A DNA stretch of 64,000 nucleotides from Apricaphanius iberus (lineage: Eukaryota > Chordata > Actinopteri > Cyprinodontiformes > Aphaniidae). Below the pieces are notes generated by a model. It saw only the letters and a list, made by a program, of their open reading frames with translations, was not told the DNA's origin and did not search any database. The stretch lies in assembly GCA_028564705.1 (NCBI GenBank), contig JAPXFQ010001135.1, positions 477,990-541,989 on the forward strand, written 5' to 3'. A program made the position numbers and the translations under genes. Shown piece after piece: positions 49,332 through 61,352 of the stretch (position 1 is the stretch's first letter; each line of letters begins with the position of its first letter).

Positions 49332-51521
49332 TTAAAGGAGCATAGGGCCCGATGGAGAAACAAAACTCACGACTATCACAGCTGGCGCTGGAAGTAACTG
49401 CACTGACTGGCACAGGAGCGAGCACAAACTCCTAGAAAGAAAAAAAAAGAAACACAGTCCGTACACAGTACCTTTACATGCACAGCTAAATCAAGCTTTT
49501 TGGAGTAATCGGCGGAGCCTAGTCCCAATTTACATGTCAGTCAGAAAATCAAATAAATGAAGTACGTTCCACTCCCTGGCGATAGATGGCAACATGTGCT
49601 GTTATGTGTTAGCCTAATAGCGGTTAGCTTCCAGCTACATTCAGGCAGTAAACTGAGGCTGGCGGTATTGAAGCCGATGGAGTTAAAGCAGGATATTTAC
49701 AGTAACAATGCATCGCCTCTTCGTAAGTCCAAGCATGCGCTGATTGGCCGCTTATGTTTTTCTTAGACACCATATGCCTCTCATAACACTACTGTTGGTA
49801 TTGCTGGCTCGCATTTCCGTCTCTCTTCTGAGGATATGCGCGAGTGAGGGCGGGCTGGTTGCAGAGATTCTCATGCTGCATTCCAGTTAACCTTTCCGAG
49901 TCGGAAAGTCGGAAATCTCGCAGTTGTCTCGTGTAATTTCATAGAGACACGCCCCTTTTAGGTCGGAATATATACGAGCTCCAACTCGGAGCTCTGAGAG
50001 TAGACCGAGTAGACTGGGGCAAGTTGGAAACCAAGATGGCTGCACCCGTAGTTGAGATATATTTTCTTTCTATTTGCACTATTGGTCATTTCAATGTCGT
50101 TTTTTAAATGCTCTTACATACTTGACTACATTTCTGCTTTAATCTGGTCACCAATTTATACATTGGATGGCCTTGTTGTGCGTGCATTACAATATACAGC
50201 TTTGTTTTTCATGCTGGTCTGCTGAAGATGGTATGCCGCTAACAACAATAGCAATAACTATCCCGCCCCTCGACAGCTGCTGCCTTCAAAGCGTCCATGT
50301 TCTTTCCGACTTGGAGTATAGCGAGACAAAGTGGAAAGCTTTAAATCGGGAATGACGTCACGTTGTCCTGTACAACAACTCGGATGCCCGAGTTTCCGAG
50401 ACAATGGAATGCAGCATCAATCACATTATCCTGCAAGAGAAGCCAAGCTTCTGAAACTTCACTTCGGTTCGACTCCAGCCGGACTGAGGTGTAAACATGC
50501 TTTTTAGAAATCTGATTTTCGTCGGACTAATGGAATAATTCGAGTTTCTTTTGTTGCATGTAAACGTACTGAGTGACGTACTACCAGACCACTGCGTATT
50601 TACCGGTATTGTGAAAACAAGCACCATGTTGAGCGACAAAGTAAGTAAAATATTCCTTTGGTCCCGGTGGGAATAAAGACCTCTACAGATTTTTTGGGCA
50701 CACGTAGATTTCAGAGCGTTAACAGACATTCCAGTGGGGAACTGAATCAGATGCAGCTATGTTACTACACAAACAATAGCATTAGCTGCTAAAGTAGTAT
50801 CCTTGCTCACAGCTTGGGATGTAGGTCCAATATGACATAATTCTAATGAACCCGGAGCTCGTTTTCTAAAATGTTCGGTCTCTAAACACTCAGCGGTACA
50901 CAGCAGCTGTTGCATGCTTACAGTTAATGCTAGTGCCTTTCGGTCTCTCGAGTCATCACTGAGGTCATATCATTATCATATCAAGCTCTAAACATGGCCT
51001 ATAATGTTTCTTACCTGGTCAATAAGAAAGGAGCCATGTCAGCAACTGTTTTCTGTCCCAGATCTAGTTTAAGATCTAAGTGGCCTCCATTTGTTGATCG
51101 CATATCAGATATATATCCAAGTGCCTGTCTGATTTTAATCATATTTTGTTTTTGACTCATGCTGCTGATAAAATCTTCCTCTTCTTCATGTCACTTTTAG
51201 TGTGCTTTGAGTGGTGTTTGATCATATGCTGGTTGTGGGAGAATCCATTCCAACAGCTGAATGAGCTGTGACCATCTTCTTCCTGTTCTCAAGCTGACGA
51301 GAACGCGCAAGAAGCGTCGACTTACGTCACACCTGTAGGACAGTGCTGGAAATTCTGGCCCGAATTGCACCACATTTTGCTGCAAACAGCCCACTTAAGA
51401 GAATAGAACAGTGTGGTTGGGCTCATTCTTTTTGGTTTATATCACTCATCACTCAATAACATAAAAAACTGGACACATATTTTTTGTTTTTTTTAAGAAA
51501 TCCTGCCCCATGGTCCTTTAA
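49332..51521. mobile_element. Probable TTAA-flanked element (about 2.2 kb) hosting a nested MITE
   Basis: Left end TTAAAGGAGCATAGGGCCCG and right end (reverse complement) TTAAAGGACCATGGGGCAGG match at most positions and both begin with TTAA. Inside, a 543-bp MITE (49874-50416) has inserted. No transposase recognised. Termini were matched by eye over 20 bp, so confidence is moderate. Confidence 0.5.
49871..50419. mobile_element. MITE with 12-bp perfect TIRs and TCA target duplication
   Basis: Element 49874-50416 starts TGCTGCATTCCA and ends TGGAATGCAGCA (exact inverted repeats) with TCA on both outer sides (49871-49873, 50417-50419). The subterminal regions share TTTCCGAGTCGG / CTCGGAAACTCGG-like symmetry. 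A 3-bp duplication and GCATTCCA end fit a Harbinger-type MITE; no coding capacity. Confidence 0.82.
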
Positions 51522-53207
51522 GATATTTGCATAGCATATGAATCAGAGTTAAATTGAGATTTTAGCTAAGCCACTCCAAAACAGTTTTTTGCAGCTAATC
51601 TAGCAGCCCCAATAATTTCCCCCCAGGAGCAGAATAAGGGAGAACGTAGGTGTTAGCTTTTGTCATAGCGCTAAGATGGCTTTTACTGTGCCTTTTAATG
51701 CAAAATAAGGTAATTGTTTATACTATTAAAATAGTCAGTTCTTTCAAGTATTCACTGATTTTACAGTACGTACTTAAGGTTGGCTATGACACCTATCCCC
51801 TGCTCTTAGAGTAAAATCGGTGGATCATTAACTCCCTGGAATGATCACCACTGTTTTCACTAATTGTGGATAATGTCTCTCACTGTAGTTCCCTGGAATC
51901 TCAAGGTTGTATAAATGGCTTTGTAATCTTTCCCAAACATAGATGTAAATGACTTTGACTTATCTTTTTTTGGATTTCTTTAGAGTTATTTTTTGAGTAG
52001 GGCTGTTGCTTTCTTCCACATATGGCCTGGTTGGTTCTTTTCTACCCCAAACCAAATGAAATAATCAAATGTAATCAGCATGTTGTATTTTTTCAGGTTA
52101 TATTAATTATATCAAAAATGCTTTTAATGATAAGTACCGTTTGAGTATGAAAAAAACCCTGAGCAATTTTTATTGGAAAAATGCTAAAGCTTCTTCCTGT
52201 ACCTTAGATTAAAAATTGATATGGATTATATTTGCCTATCCACTTTACATAACACACAGTAAAAATGGACACTTAATATCCCCAGAGCAAGTAAAAGCCG
52301 GCTGAACTTTTAGTACAGCTGTCTGCAGTCGAACGGACTAAAATAATGTTTAATAAACCTGATCTGAAACTTTTCACTCTGTAGGGCTCCACAAAGGTTA
52401 TAATAAAAAAATGTCACCTCGAAGTAGTTTTTCACTCTCTTCTCCCAGCTCCTCTACTCACATTTCCCACCATATGGCCCAAATTAAAAGTACTAATGTC
52501 TCCTTCTGGGGTGCTTCTTGCTTGCTTGTGCTGCACTGTAGTAGTGTGAGTACATAAATTATCTTCCAGGCTGAAAAACATAGCAGTCATTGTCAGGAAA
52601 ACTTCTTTTACCTGGCTTCCATTTCCTCAAAATGTATAACCTTCTCTCAAATGTGTTCACACATGAGCGCTCATGGCCGGGCTCAATCACTGTGTTTTTA
52701 TAGCTCTGTGTTTTTCATTGGGGTCAAAGTGTCCGTCTCACTTGACTGACATCTGTTCCGGCCAATAATTAATGGCTCAATAATTGATGTGCTTGTCATA
52801 TAGGCGATTGCAAGGGACAGGAAGTGAATGAGTGTTGCATGCTAATAAGAGGTGACCAAGCAGTCTGTGCAGAACAAAAAAACTGCTCAAACCAAAACGG
52901 AAGGGGTGTTTTGCTGTTGATTGTCATGAATTTCAACACACTTACAGTAGTCTGAATGTAGAAAGGTAACAAAAACCTTTTTTTCAGCTTTAGAGAAAGG
53001 TTTCAATGTGTAAGTAAATTTTTATAAGCTATATATTTTTTATTTCAGATTACACAATTTCTCATGAAAATGTCTTTGACTAATAAGCCTAATTTTAATC
53101 GGAAAAGCTTAGTCAGTAAAGGTGCGAAAAAGCATGTATCATGCAACCATGGTTCGAAAGAAAAACTTAACGGATTGAGTTCAGTAGTTACAGTTAAAAC
53201 CACATAG
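51522..53207. other. Gene-free region; high-complexity block at 52490-52870
   Basis: 51530-52090 has phrases of a possible decayed DNA element (CCTGGTTGGTTC near 52030). 52490-52870 is a compositionally balanced block with no repeat signature and homeodomain-like AT motifs (AATAATTAATGG, CAATAATTGATG). No open frame of note. Confidence 0.45.
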
Positions 53208-54060
53208 GAGAGGTATGGAAAGTATTCTGACCCATTTAAATTTGTCACTTTGTGTTTTATTGCTGCCATTTGCTAATATCCAAAAACGTCATTTTATTTC
53301 TGAGTAATGCACACTCAGAATTAATTCCAAAAAATGTAATCTTGGTCTCATCAGATCAATGTTATTTCTCATAGTCTGGGAGTCCTTCATGTGTTTTTTG
53401 GCAAACTCTATGTGGGCTTTCATATGTCTTGCATTGAGGAGAGACTTCTGTCTGGCCTCTCTGCCATAAAGCCCTGACTGAAGGAGGACTTGGTGGAACT
53501 TTCTCCCATCGCCCTCCTGCATCTCTGGAGCTCAGCCACAGTAATCTTTGGGTTCTTCTTTACATCTCTCACCAAGGCTCATGTCCGATGATTGTTCACT
53601 TTGGCTGGACGGTTGGCACTAGGAAGAGTTCTGGTCATCCCAAACTTCTTCCCGTTAAGGATTATGTAGACCTATGTGCTCTTAGGAACCTTGAGTCCTG
53701 CAGACATTATTTTGTAATCTTGGCCAGATCTGAGCCTTGCCACAATCCTGTCTCTGACTTTCTAGAGCAGTTTCTTCAACTTCGTGATTGTAATTTGCTC
53801 TGTCATGCATGGTGAGCTGTAAGGTCTTATATAGCCAGGTGTGTACCTTTCCTAATCGAGTCCAATCAGTTTGATTAAACACAGTAGGACTCCAATGAAC
53901 GAGCAGAGTCATGTCAAGGAGGATGAGAATAAATTGACAGGATTTGAGTTAAATATGTGTGTCACTGCAAAGGGTTTGAATACTTATGACTTTCGGCTTT
54001 TCTTTTTTAATACATTTCTAAAAATGTCTACATTTCTGTTTTTTTCTGTCAAGATGGGAT
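53208..54060 (-). mobile_element. Tc1-like transposon, 3' half deleted
   Basis: Right-hand and left-hand terminal phrases (GGTATGGAAAGTATTCTGAC near 53212; GGTTTGAATACTTATGAC near 53970) face inward. Between them the minus strand carries the transposase N-terminal half in broken frames: about 53912-53682 (paired helix-turn-helix start), then QSGLYGREARQKSLLNARHM and EFAKKHMKDSQTMRNN (53480-53340). It stops before the first catalytic Asp, so the whole catalytic domain is missing. Confidence 0.8.
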
Positions 54061-54087
54061 GCGTTTTCAAGCTAAACATGTGGCTTG

Positions 54088-54516
54088 AAGCTAAACGTTT
54101 AGCTAGCAAGCTAAACTGGCAGGCTAAATACTTAGCTTCAAACTAAACATCAGGGCTAAATATTTAGTTAATATGCAAATGTGCTTTCTGTTAAGCAGAA
54201 GTGGACTACCAAAAGAAGATTGAACATTGTTCATGGTAGCTTTTTATGTTGTTTATTTTCCTCCCAACATGTCCAAATATCAGCTTGAAATGGGAGAAGC
54301 AGTTTTAGTGGTAATACAGAATTTACAGCAACAATCACTGCACCAGCAGGCATTTATATAGAGGTTTTCAAAACTCAGCTTTTACTTTGACAGTTCACTA
54401 CCCACTTATCAGCAAGGGAATTTGCATATTGGCTAAATACTTAGCCCTGTGTTAAATATTTATTTCGAAGCTTTATTTAGCCAGCCAGTTTAGCATGCTA
54501 GCTAAATATTTAGCTT
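54088..54516. repeat. Fold-back repeat with GCTAAATATTTAGC-like units
   Basis: Left arm 54088-54180 and right arm 54420-54516 are inverted repeats of about 95 bp. Shared blocks: GCTAAACTGGCaGGCTAAATA, CAGGGCTAAaTATTTAG and AATATGCAAAT. Each arm is itself built of small palindromes (GCTAAATATTTAGC, AAGCTAAACGTTTAGC). A 239-bp unique loop separates the arms. Further unpaired units continue to about 54605. Confidence 0.8.
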
Positions 54517-54619
54517 AAAAACTGAAATAATACTTAATTTACTTAATATTTAGTTTGAAGCATACTGTAATACTAAGCTTGCTAATTAAATATTTAGTTT
54601 ACAAACCAAATGTTTACTT

Positions 54620-55501
54620 TACTTTACTAAATAACATGAACACAAATATTACTTTGAAAACTGAACTCCCACATATTTTCTCATAATAGGCTAAAAAACA
54701 TTTTTTTGTCGTTATTATTTGACTGTGTAATTTTGCAAACAGTTCCCCATTCAGGATTGTTCAGACATGTTAATATTTACACGTAGGCTCCGTGTAAAGA
54801 CAAGCAGCAGCATTCCGAACAAGCTGAAGGTGAAAAAACAATGGTCTGACTGAGTCAAGTTGAGTTATGACAAGACTATGAATTATTATTTCCTGATCAT
54901 GCAGTGACTGGACTGGTTTGAGTTTGATAATCTGGCGTAGCTGGAAAAAACTGTTTCGCAAAATTCTCCTGAACTGAATGTGGAAAATTGAAACTTGAAT
55001 CCAGAATTACCCAGGCTGATAACTTATTGTTTACTGTATGGTTCGAGATCACAGAAGTTTGAAAGAGAAAAATGAAAATGACTTATGGCTAAATGATTGC
55101 CTCTGTTTTCTTCTCATTTTAAGTCAAAATGCAAAGCTATCCAATTCTTGATGTCCTTTCGGAACATAAAGAACAACTGGAAATACTATGGGTGGTTTGG
55201 TGTTATGTAAAAATTAATTTTGCAGTCGTCTGTATAAATATGAAAGGAGAGCCATGCTTTCTCAAGAGTTTTTCAAAAGGGAGTAGATACAACAGTTTTC
55301 ATTGTTTTTTTTCTGACCGTTTGCTTAATTATAATTAATTAAAACTTAATGTTCATGTAGTAAAACAAAAACTTTCTCCGTATAAATAAGAACTTTACAT
55401 ATACAAAGATTAAATAATTTGAAAAAGCCCAGATGATGAAGTGATCACTTTGTCAGCTTCCGTTAATTGAGGCACAGATGTGAATGTATGTCAAGACAAC
55501 A
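54620..55501. other. Gene-free AT-rich stretch
   Basis: No repeat border, exon or RNA gene recognised. Confidence 0.5.
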
Positions 55502-55740
55502 CCTTAAACCACTGATCCTCAAGTCCAGGCCTCAAGGGCCGATGTCCTACCAGTTTAAGAGGTGTCTCTGCTCCAACACAGCTGATTCAAATTCTCTAAC
55601 TTCCTCCTCAGCATTGCAAAGTTCTGCAGAGGCCTGCTAACGAGCCATTATTTGATTCTGGTGTGTTGAACCAGGGAAAGAACTAAAACCTGCAGGATAC
55701 CGGCCCTCGAGGCCTGGAGGTGGGGATCCCTGCCTTAAAC
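55502..55740. mobile_element. hAT-type MITE with 8-bp target duplication CCTTAAAC
   Basis: Element 55510-55732 (223 bp). Left end CACTGATCCTCAAGTCCAGG; right end (reverse complement) CAGGGATCCCCACCTCCAGG; inner CCTCAAGGGCC / CCTCGAGGGCC continue the inverted repeat. CCTTAAAC flanks both sides (55502-55509, 55733-55740). Non-coding. More decayed relatives lie at about 58000-58200 and 42360-42425. Confidence 0.88.
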
Positions 55741-56739
55741 ACACTTCCTTTTGCAATGTTATGGGGAACAAAAAAAATCATTCAATATATCAGGATAATG
55801 GAAAAGACCTTTTAAAGAATCCTGCTGAAGCTGACAAGACAGTTTCAGTGTATACATCGAAGCAAATCCTGAAACAATATTTGCTGAAACCACCAAACTA
55901 TTGATGAAATAAAATTCAAGCAAAGCAAAAAGAAAGTATTTAACATTGACCCTTTTATGTGTGTTTGTGTTTTCATAAAAACAATTTGTGATGATGAGCT
56001 TTAAAGCTTAAATTGAGCAAGGTCATTCTGGGACCGCTTTCTCAATCATTGCCAGCAAAACATAGTCTTTTTATTTCAAAATTTTCTGGCTTTAGAGTAA
56101 TTTTACTTAACATTTAACATTGTCTTTTGTCTTGGTCGGGAATTATTTTTTTTTAAATTGTAATCTAACAGTTATCCACAGTTAATTTATTTCCTTTTTA
56201 GCTTTTTTTAATCGCTTGTGACCTCACCTGCTCATTGTTGCTGATCAGAACATGTGTTTTCACTTATGTGATTGTGCTCAGCAAGCCACCCTCAACCTCA
56301 TCTCCTTGATTTTGTGTCCCACTTCATAGGTCATCCAGTCAAACGGATAATTTTTTCACAGTCAAACAATAATATGACTGTATTTTTGTTGGACTTTATC
56401 TCAGCAATTAAAATTACTTTTAATTTTCCTGACTTTCTAAATGGTACTAATTAACTATGAATTTTGTTTCCAGGACCTTAACAGGTCTAATTAATTATAT
56501 TTAATCATGAAACCATTTACCTGTTTTCCTAACTGTATTCAACAAATTGAATACAGTTAAGAAAGCACAGGCATGATAGCTTGGTGCTAGCATGGGGCAT
56601 TAAGTACAGTTTTGGATAAATTAAACCATATGTGGCTGCTATTATTCTTATCTTAGATTCTAAGCCATGCTATCAGGTGATAATGACTTGAATTAGACTG
56701 GAAGATTTTTTTAGGGACTTGTCTTAGCTTGATTTGGAC

Positions 56740-57425
56740 TGAAACATCAGTGTTGGGAAAGTTACAAAGAAACTGTAATATATTTCACATTACTAGTTAC
56801 AATGTCAAAAATGTAATATGTTTGCATTACATATTACTGTCTTAAAAATGTAACTAGTTACACTACTTTAAGTTACTTTTGGTAAAATAGCTTAAATATT
56901 TACCACCACTTCTAACCACCGTAACTTATGAATTTAAATTGTACACAAGTGTCACACCACAAATACTGTATTTTTAACACTATTTTATTAAAATTAAGTC
57001 TCAAGTTCCTTTGCATCCTTCTATTTCATGGTAATTTTTGTTAAATCTAATCAAAAGAAGGCGCTGAAAGTGCTCTTCACAAAGATGGTTGACAAAGATG
57101 AGACTCCGATGTCTGAAGTCTTACAACAGATGTTTAGGAAAACAGTGTGAATAATGCCGCTGTTAACATATACAGTCAATCTTTTCCTCAGAAGTGGATG
57201 GTGGCTCGTGTTCGACCGCATCCAGCTTAATTTGGTCTGTTCCATTAGTCGGCCAGAAAAACAATTTAAAATGCTTTTGTAACTTGAGTTACTGAAAGTG
57301 TAACTGGTAATATATTGCTGTATATTTTGTAAGTAATGCATTACATTACTCAGTTACTGAAAAAAGTAATCTATTCCTGTAACTTATTACTTGTGTAATG
57401 CATTACTCCCAACAATGTCAAACAC
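56740..57425. mobile_element. hAT-type element with CAGTGTTGGG ends
   Basis: Element 56748-57417 (670 bp): left CAGTGTTGGGAAAGTTAC, right ATTACTCCCAACAATG, with subterminal AGTTAC / GTAACT runs on both sides. This is a familiar fish hAT-type repeat. Flanking octamers TGAAACAT and TCAAACAC agree at 6 of 8 positions, consistent with an old 8-bp duplication. The interior is non-coding. Confidence 0.75.
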
Positions 57426-60400
57426 TACAAACTTGAGTGTGAATCATATTTTTGGAGGTAAAATTCTGTGTTTATTGTGTGCCAATTTTTTTTTGTAGAT
57501 TCAAGTAAAGAAATTAAAATGTACTGACTATTTTTCCCTTTCCTTTAACAAACTGCAGTTACAAATAGCAAAGATCAAAGTGGAAAAACAGAAAGAAATG
57601 CTTTAAACCTTTGTAGATTTGACTGTTCAATATCTGACTTTTTATTATGAATGAAATTAAGCAATCTGACATGGGGTATTTTGTACTCTTTGACAATAGA
57701 GGATTCAAGATCATTTTCTATCATTTACTTTAAATCTGCTATAAGTTAATAGGTTAGATGACTCCAATAATTAATGTAGGCCAGAAGGAGATTGCTTCAT
57801 TGAGAGTCACCTGCTAAAACATGAATCTAATACAAAATAAATAGGCTGTAAATGAAAGTTTTCTGATAGTTATAAAAATTTTAATAGAACTTTACATGAG
57901 AATCCAAAATTGAGATTACCATTTATCACAATAATTCATTTAAAAAAAGCAGCAACAAGAAAAGATAACTAACATAATTTCACCTGCACTTGAGAGAACA
58001 GTGTTACTCGAGATCTACTATCCAGGAGGTTTTCAGATGTATTCTAATGCCAATACAGCTGAATCAAATGATTAAATTACGTCTCCAGCATGCCTTCAAG
58101 TTTGGCAATGACCTGGTAATGAGCTACTCATTTAATTTAGCTATGTTGGAGCAGGGATCCGTCTAAAACCTGCAGGACAGTAGATCTTGATTATCAGGGC
58201 TGGAAACCATTGACTAATAAATTTAAAAGTTTGTTTCTCATAGAAAATATCAATGAAATCTCACAAAGATAATAAAACACTGTAAAAGGAACATCAAATA
58301 AATAAAACAAAATTTTTATTTTAAAACTTGCATATACATAGTTTTTTAGATGTTTCTCAACGGTCAGTGGACACATCATTATTGGCATTACAGCAACCGA
58401 ACCCTAGTTCTAAATGTTGTACAACTTGTTGTACATTTCCACTTGTAATTTGACAATTTGACAAGTTATCGTCTCAAAGCTATCAGCATAATCTTTGGCC
58501 TCCTCTACAGATTTGCCATCAGATCTGGACTCTGCCTTGACCACTCCAAAACATAAATGTTACTTCCAGCCAAGAAAAACATGGTGGTAAAATAAAAGGT
58601 TACTTTAAACTTAAACCTGCCAGGGATATGATTTGGAAATAATAATAAAAAAAGATAAATCTGGGTCCTTGAAAGCAAGATATAAATCTGGGATAACCCA
58701 AAACTGTTGTATACAGCAAAACATATTTTATATGTACGTCTTCATCAGGTAGCTTGTGTATTCTGCCAGCATTTTTGGATGTCATTCACTTAAAGGTCTT
58801 GTATTTTGCAATGCAAAACTTTTGACAGAATTTAAAATCTCCACTCTGCTTAATTCTTTATTTATTTTTATTCTTTTACTAAAAAACCTGTGCTGAAAAC
58901 ATACAAGACACGATAAAAGCACTTTGAATGCAGGTGTTCTGTCAAATTCATGATATAGATCTCTGGCCTGGAGCGCTGTTAAAAGTGAGGGCGTCCAGAT
59001 GAAGGAAATACTGTATGTCAGAAGCCTAATGGACTGGAATGTTAATTGAGGCATTTGTCATGATGTTGAATCACAGCTTTTACATGCACATGAAACCGGC
59101 TGCCTCGACCTGCCCGGTGCTGCCAGGACTCCCTGCAGCAATGTTGGTTGGTCGGTGCACCGGAGAATCTGTTTCAACATCCTGCCTGAACGCAACCGCC
59201 CCTGGTTGTAAGTGAAAAATGAAAAACAACTGGAGATAACTAATGAAAAGCAATGAACGTCTTTCCTGCTACAGTGACAGAAAAACACAGAGTGATGGAT
59301 ATGACACAGGAATTTGGCCATGGAACGACATCCAGCTGTGCCAAGCAGGTAGCCAGCTCGTAAATCAAGACTCTTGTAGGCTGAAATTAACCAAGAGCTT
59401 GTAGAAATGAAGACCACATGAAGTTAGAAAGATGAAATCATCTATTTATTGAATCCAGGAAGGCGGAATGTTTTCTTTTAAAGTTCACCTTCATTAATCC
59501 CACCGCTGCATTACTGTTTAACACATCCCTTTGAATCCTCTTTACAAAAGTTCACCATCCCTCAAGTCTTTTAGAAGCTATTTGTTGCCTGATACCTCAA
59601 AAGTAGACATCAAAATGCTTTAGTTACCATGTTGTAACTGGGATTAACACTCATCAAGATTTGCTGTTATTATTCTTTATTAGTTAGGCAGTCAGAGCTG
59701 CTTGTTATTCAGTTAAGGACGTGCAGATATGTCATCAATGCCATGTTTTGAATCTATTGTTCTCTTTGTGAATAAGGAAATGCCACGTGCATCAAACAGA
59801 AGCCTGTTTTGATCACAGAAGCTGAAAATGTCACATCATTATGACTTGATATCCGTGACTACAGAGCAGCAGGAAGAGAATTCCTGTTTTATGTTCTTGG
59901 GCCGTAATGAGCCCTGTGTTGTTTTGCTCAAGCTTCATCAGACCTTGTTGTAACAACACACACTAAAGGCTCTTGTTCACTTATTTTTATTCTTCTGATG
60001 TTTTTAAATCATAAATGTACATTTTTCCTGTTTCTACTTTTAATTAATTTCGTTTTATTATTATTATTATTTTTATATTTTCAGTGGCTTCCCCTTTCTT
60101 TCCAGGGTTTTCTGGGGGTTTTTGCGCCTACGTTTTTCTGATTCGAGATACAGAAGCTCCGTTTGACTCGCCTGTTTTCTGCAGCACAACAGCAGACTGT
60201 TCTCAAATCTTTATAAATTTTACAGCTCTGAGCTGCGATCATAATCTTAGAGAGCTTTGTAAATCACAATTCATATAGCATATTTTATTGTTTTATGTCA
60301 GTATTTTAGGTGTTTATTGGGTGGCTGTAGCGGTACTAACATGAACAACATTTCGTGTGCATTAGTCTCTAATTTCTTAAATAGAAATTATTTAGTTAAT

Positions 60401-60472
60401 ATTAATTTATGAAAAATAGGAAATAATAAGTATTACATATAAACATCTGTTTTGTTAATTGTTTATATAATA
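57426..60472. other. Gene-free region
   Basis: A decayed MITE relative at about 58000-58200 (AAAACCTGCAGGACAGTAGA). 59000-59450 and 59830-59960 are high-complexity segments without repeat signature; the minus-strand frame at 59058-59417 (119 codons) has no recognisable domain and no splice context. The remainder is AT-rich. Confidence 0.45.
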
Positions 60473-61205
60473 TACAGGTTCTGGTCATAAAATTCATGAA
60501 AAAGGGGATTTATTTCAAGAAATTCACTTCAAAAAGTGAAACATATATTCATTCATTCAATACACACAGACTGATACATTTCAAATGTTTATTTGTTTTA
60601 TTTATGATTATATCTGGCAACTAATGAAAGTCCCAAATTCAATATCTAAGAAGAAAAAAAAAAGAGAAATGTTGGCCAACTGAAAAGTATAAACATGAAG
60701 CATGTACAGCACTCCGTTTTTAGTTGGGGCTTCTTTAGTCTGGATTACTGCAGCAGTGTGGCATGGCATGGAGTCGATCGGTCTGTGGGACAGCTCAGGG
60801 GTTATGAGAGCCCTTGTTACCCTGATAGTGGCCCTCAGCTCTTCTGAATTGTTGCATCTGGCTTATTGAATCTTTCTTTTCACAATAGCCCATACATTTT
60901 CCAAAAGGGTTAAGGTCAGGTGAGAGTGCTGGCCAGTCAAGAACAAGGGATACCATGGTCCATAAACCAGGTACTGGTAGCTATGGCAGTCTGTGAAGGT
61001 GCCAAGTTCTGTTGGAAAATGAAATCTGCATTTCCATAAAATTGGTCTGCAGCAGGAAGCATGAAGTGCACTAAAACGTCCTGATAGACAGGTACGTTGA
61101 CCTTGTACCTCAGAAAAACAATAGACCAAACACTAGCAGAAGAAATGGCACCGCAAACCATCACTGACTGTGGAAAATTTACACTGGACCTTACCAGCAC
61201 CTGTA
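60473..61205 (-). mobile_element. Tc1-like transposon, internally deleted
   Basis: Element 60475-61203 with ends CAGGTTCTGGTCAT and (reverse complement) CAGGTGCTGGTAAG, TA on both sides. The minus strand keeps the C-terminal half of the transposase in two overlapping frames (61170-60850): VMVCGAISSASVW, VYQDVLVHFMLPAADQFYGN, ADFIFQQNLAPSQT, then LLENVWAIVKRKI. The family's FQQD catalytic Asp is Asn here. The N-terminal DNA-binding half is deleted. Confidence 0.88.
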
Positions 61206-61222
61206 TATTATTCCATATTGGA

Positions 61223-61352
61223 TACAGTACAGACCAAAAGTTTGGACACACCTTCTCATTCAATTAATTCAATCTACAGTGTAAATAGTTATGGAAATAA
61301 AGAAAATGCACTGAATGAGAAGGAGTGTCTAAACTTTTGGTCTGTACTGTAT
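61223..61352. mobile_element. 126-bp palindromic Tc1/mariner MITE
   Basis: Element 61225-61350 flanked by TA. Arms: left CAGTACAGACCAAAAGTTTG continuing to CACCTTCTCATTCA; right the near-exact reverse complement (TGAATGAGAAGGAGTGTC ... GGTCTGTACTG). About 40-bp arms around a 45-bp centre. It lies 21 bp from the Tc1 derivative on its left. Confidence 0.93.

Noticed and set aside
50421..50729. 102-codon minus-strand frame
   Set aside because: Lies within the proposed 2.2-kb TTAA repeat and shows no transposase or other domain.
59058..59417. 119-codon minus-strand frame
   Set aside because: No recognisable domain, no splice sites or neighbouring exons, and composition like its surroundings.
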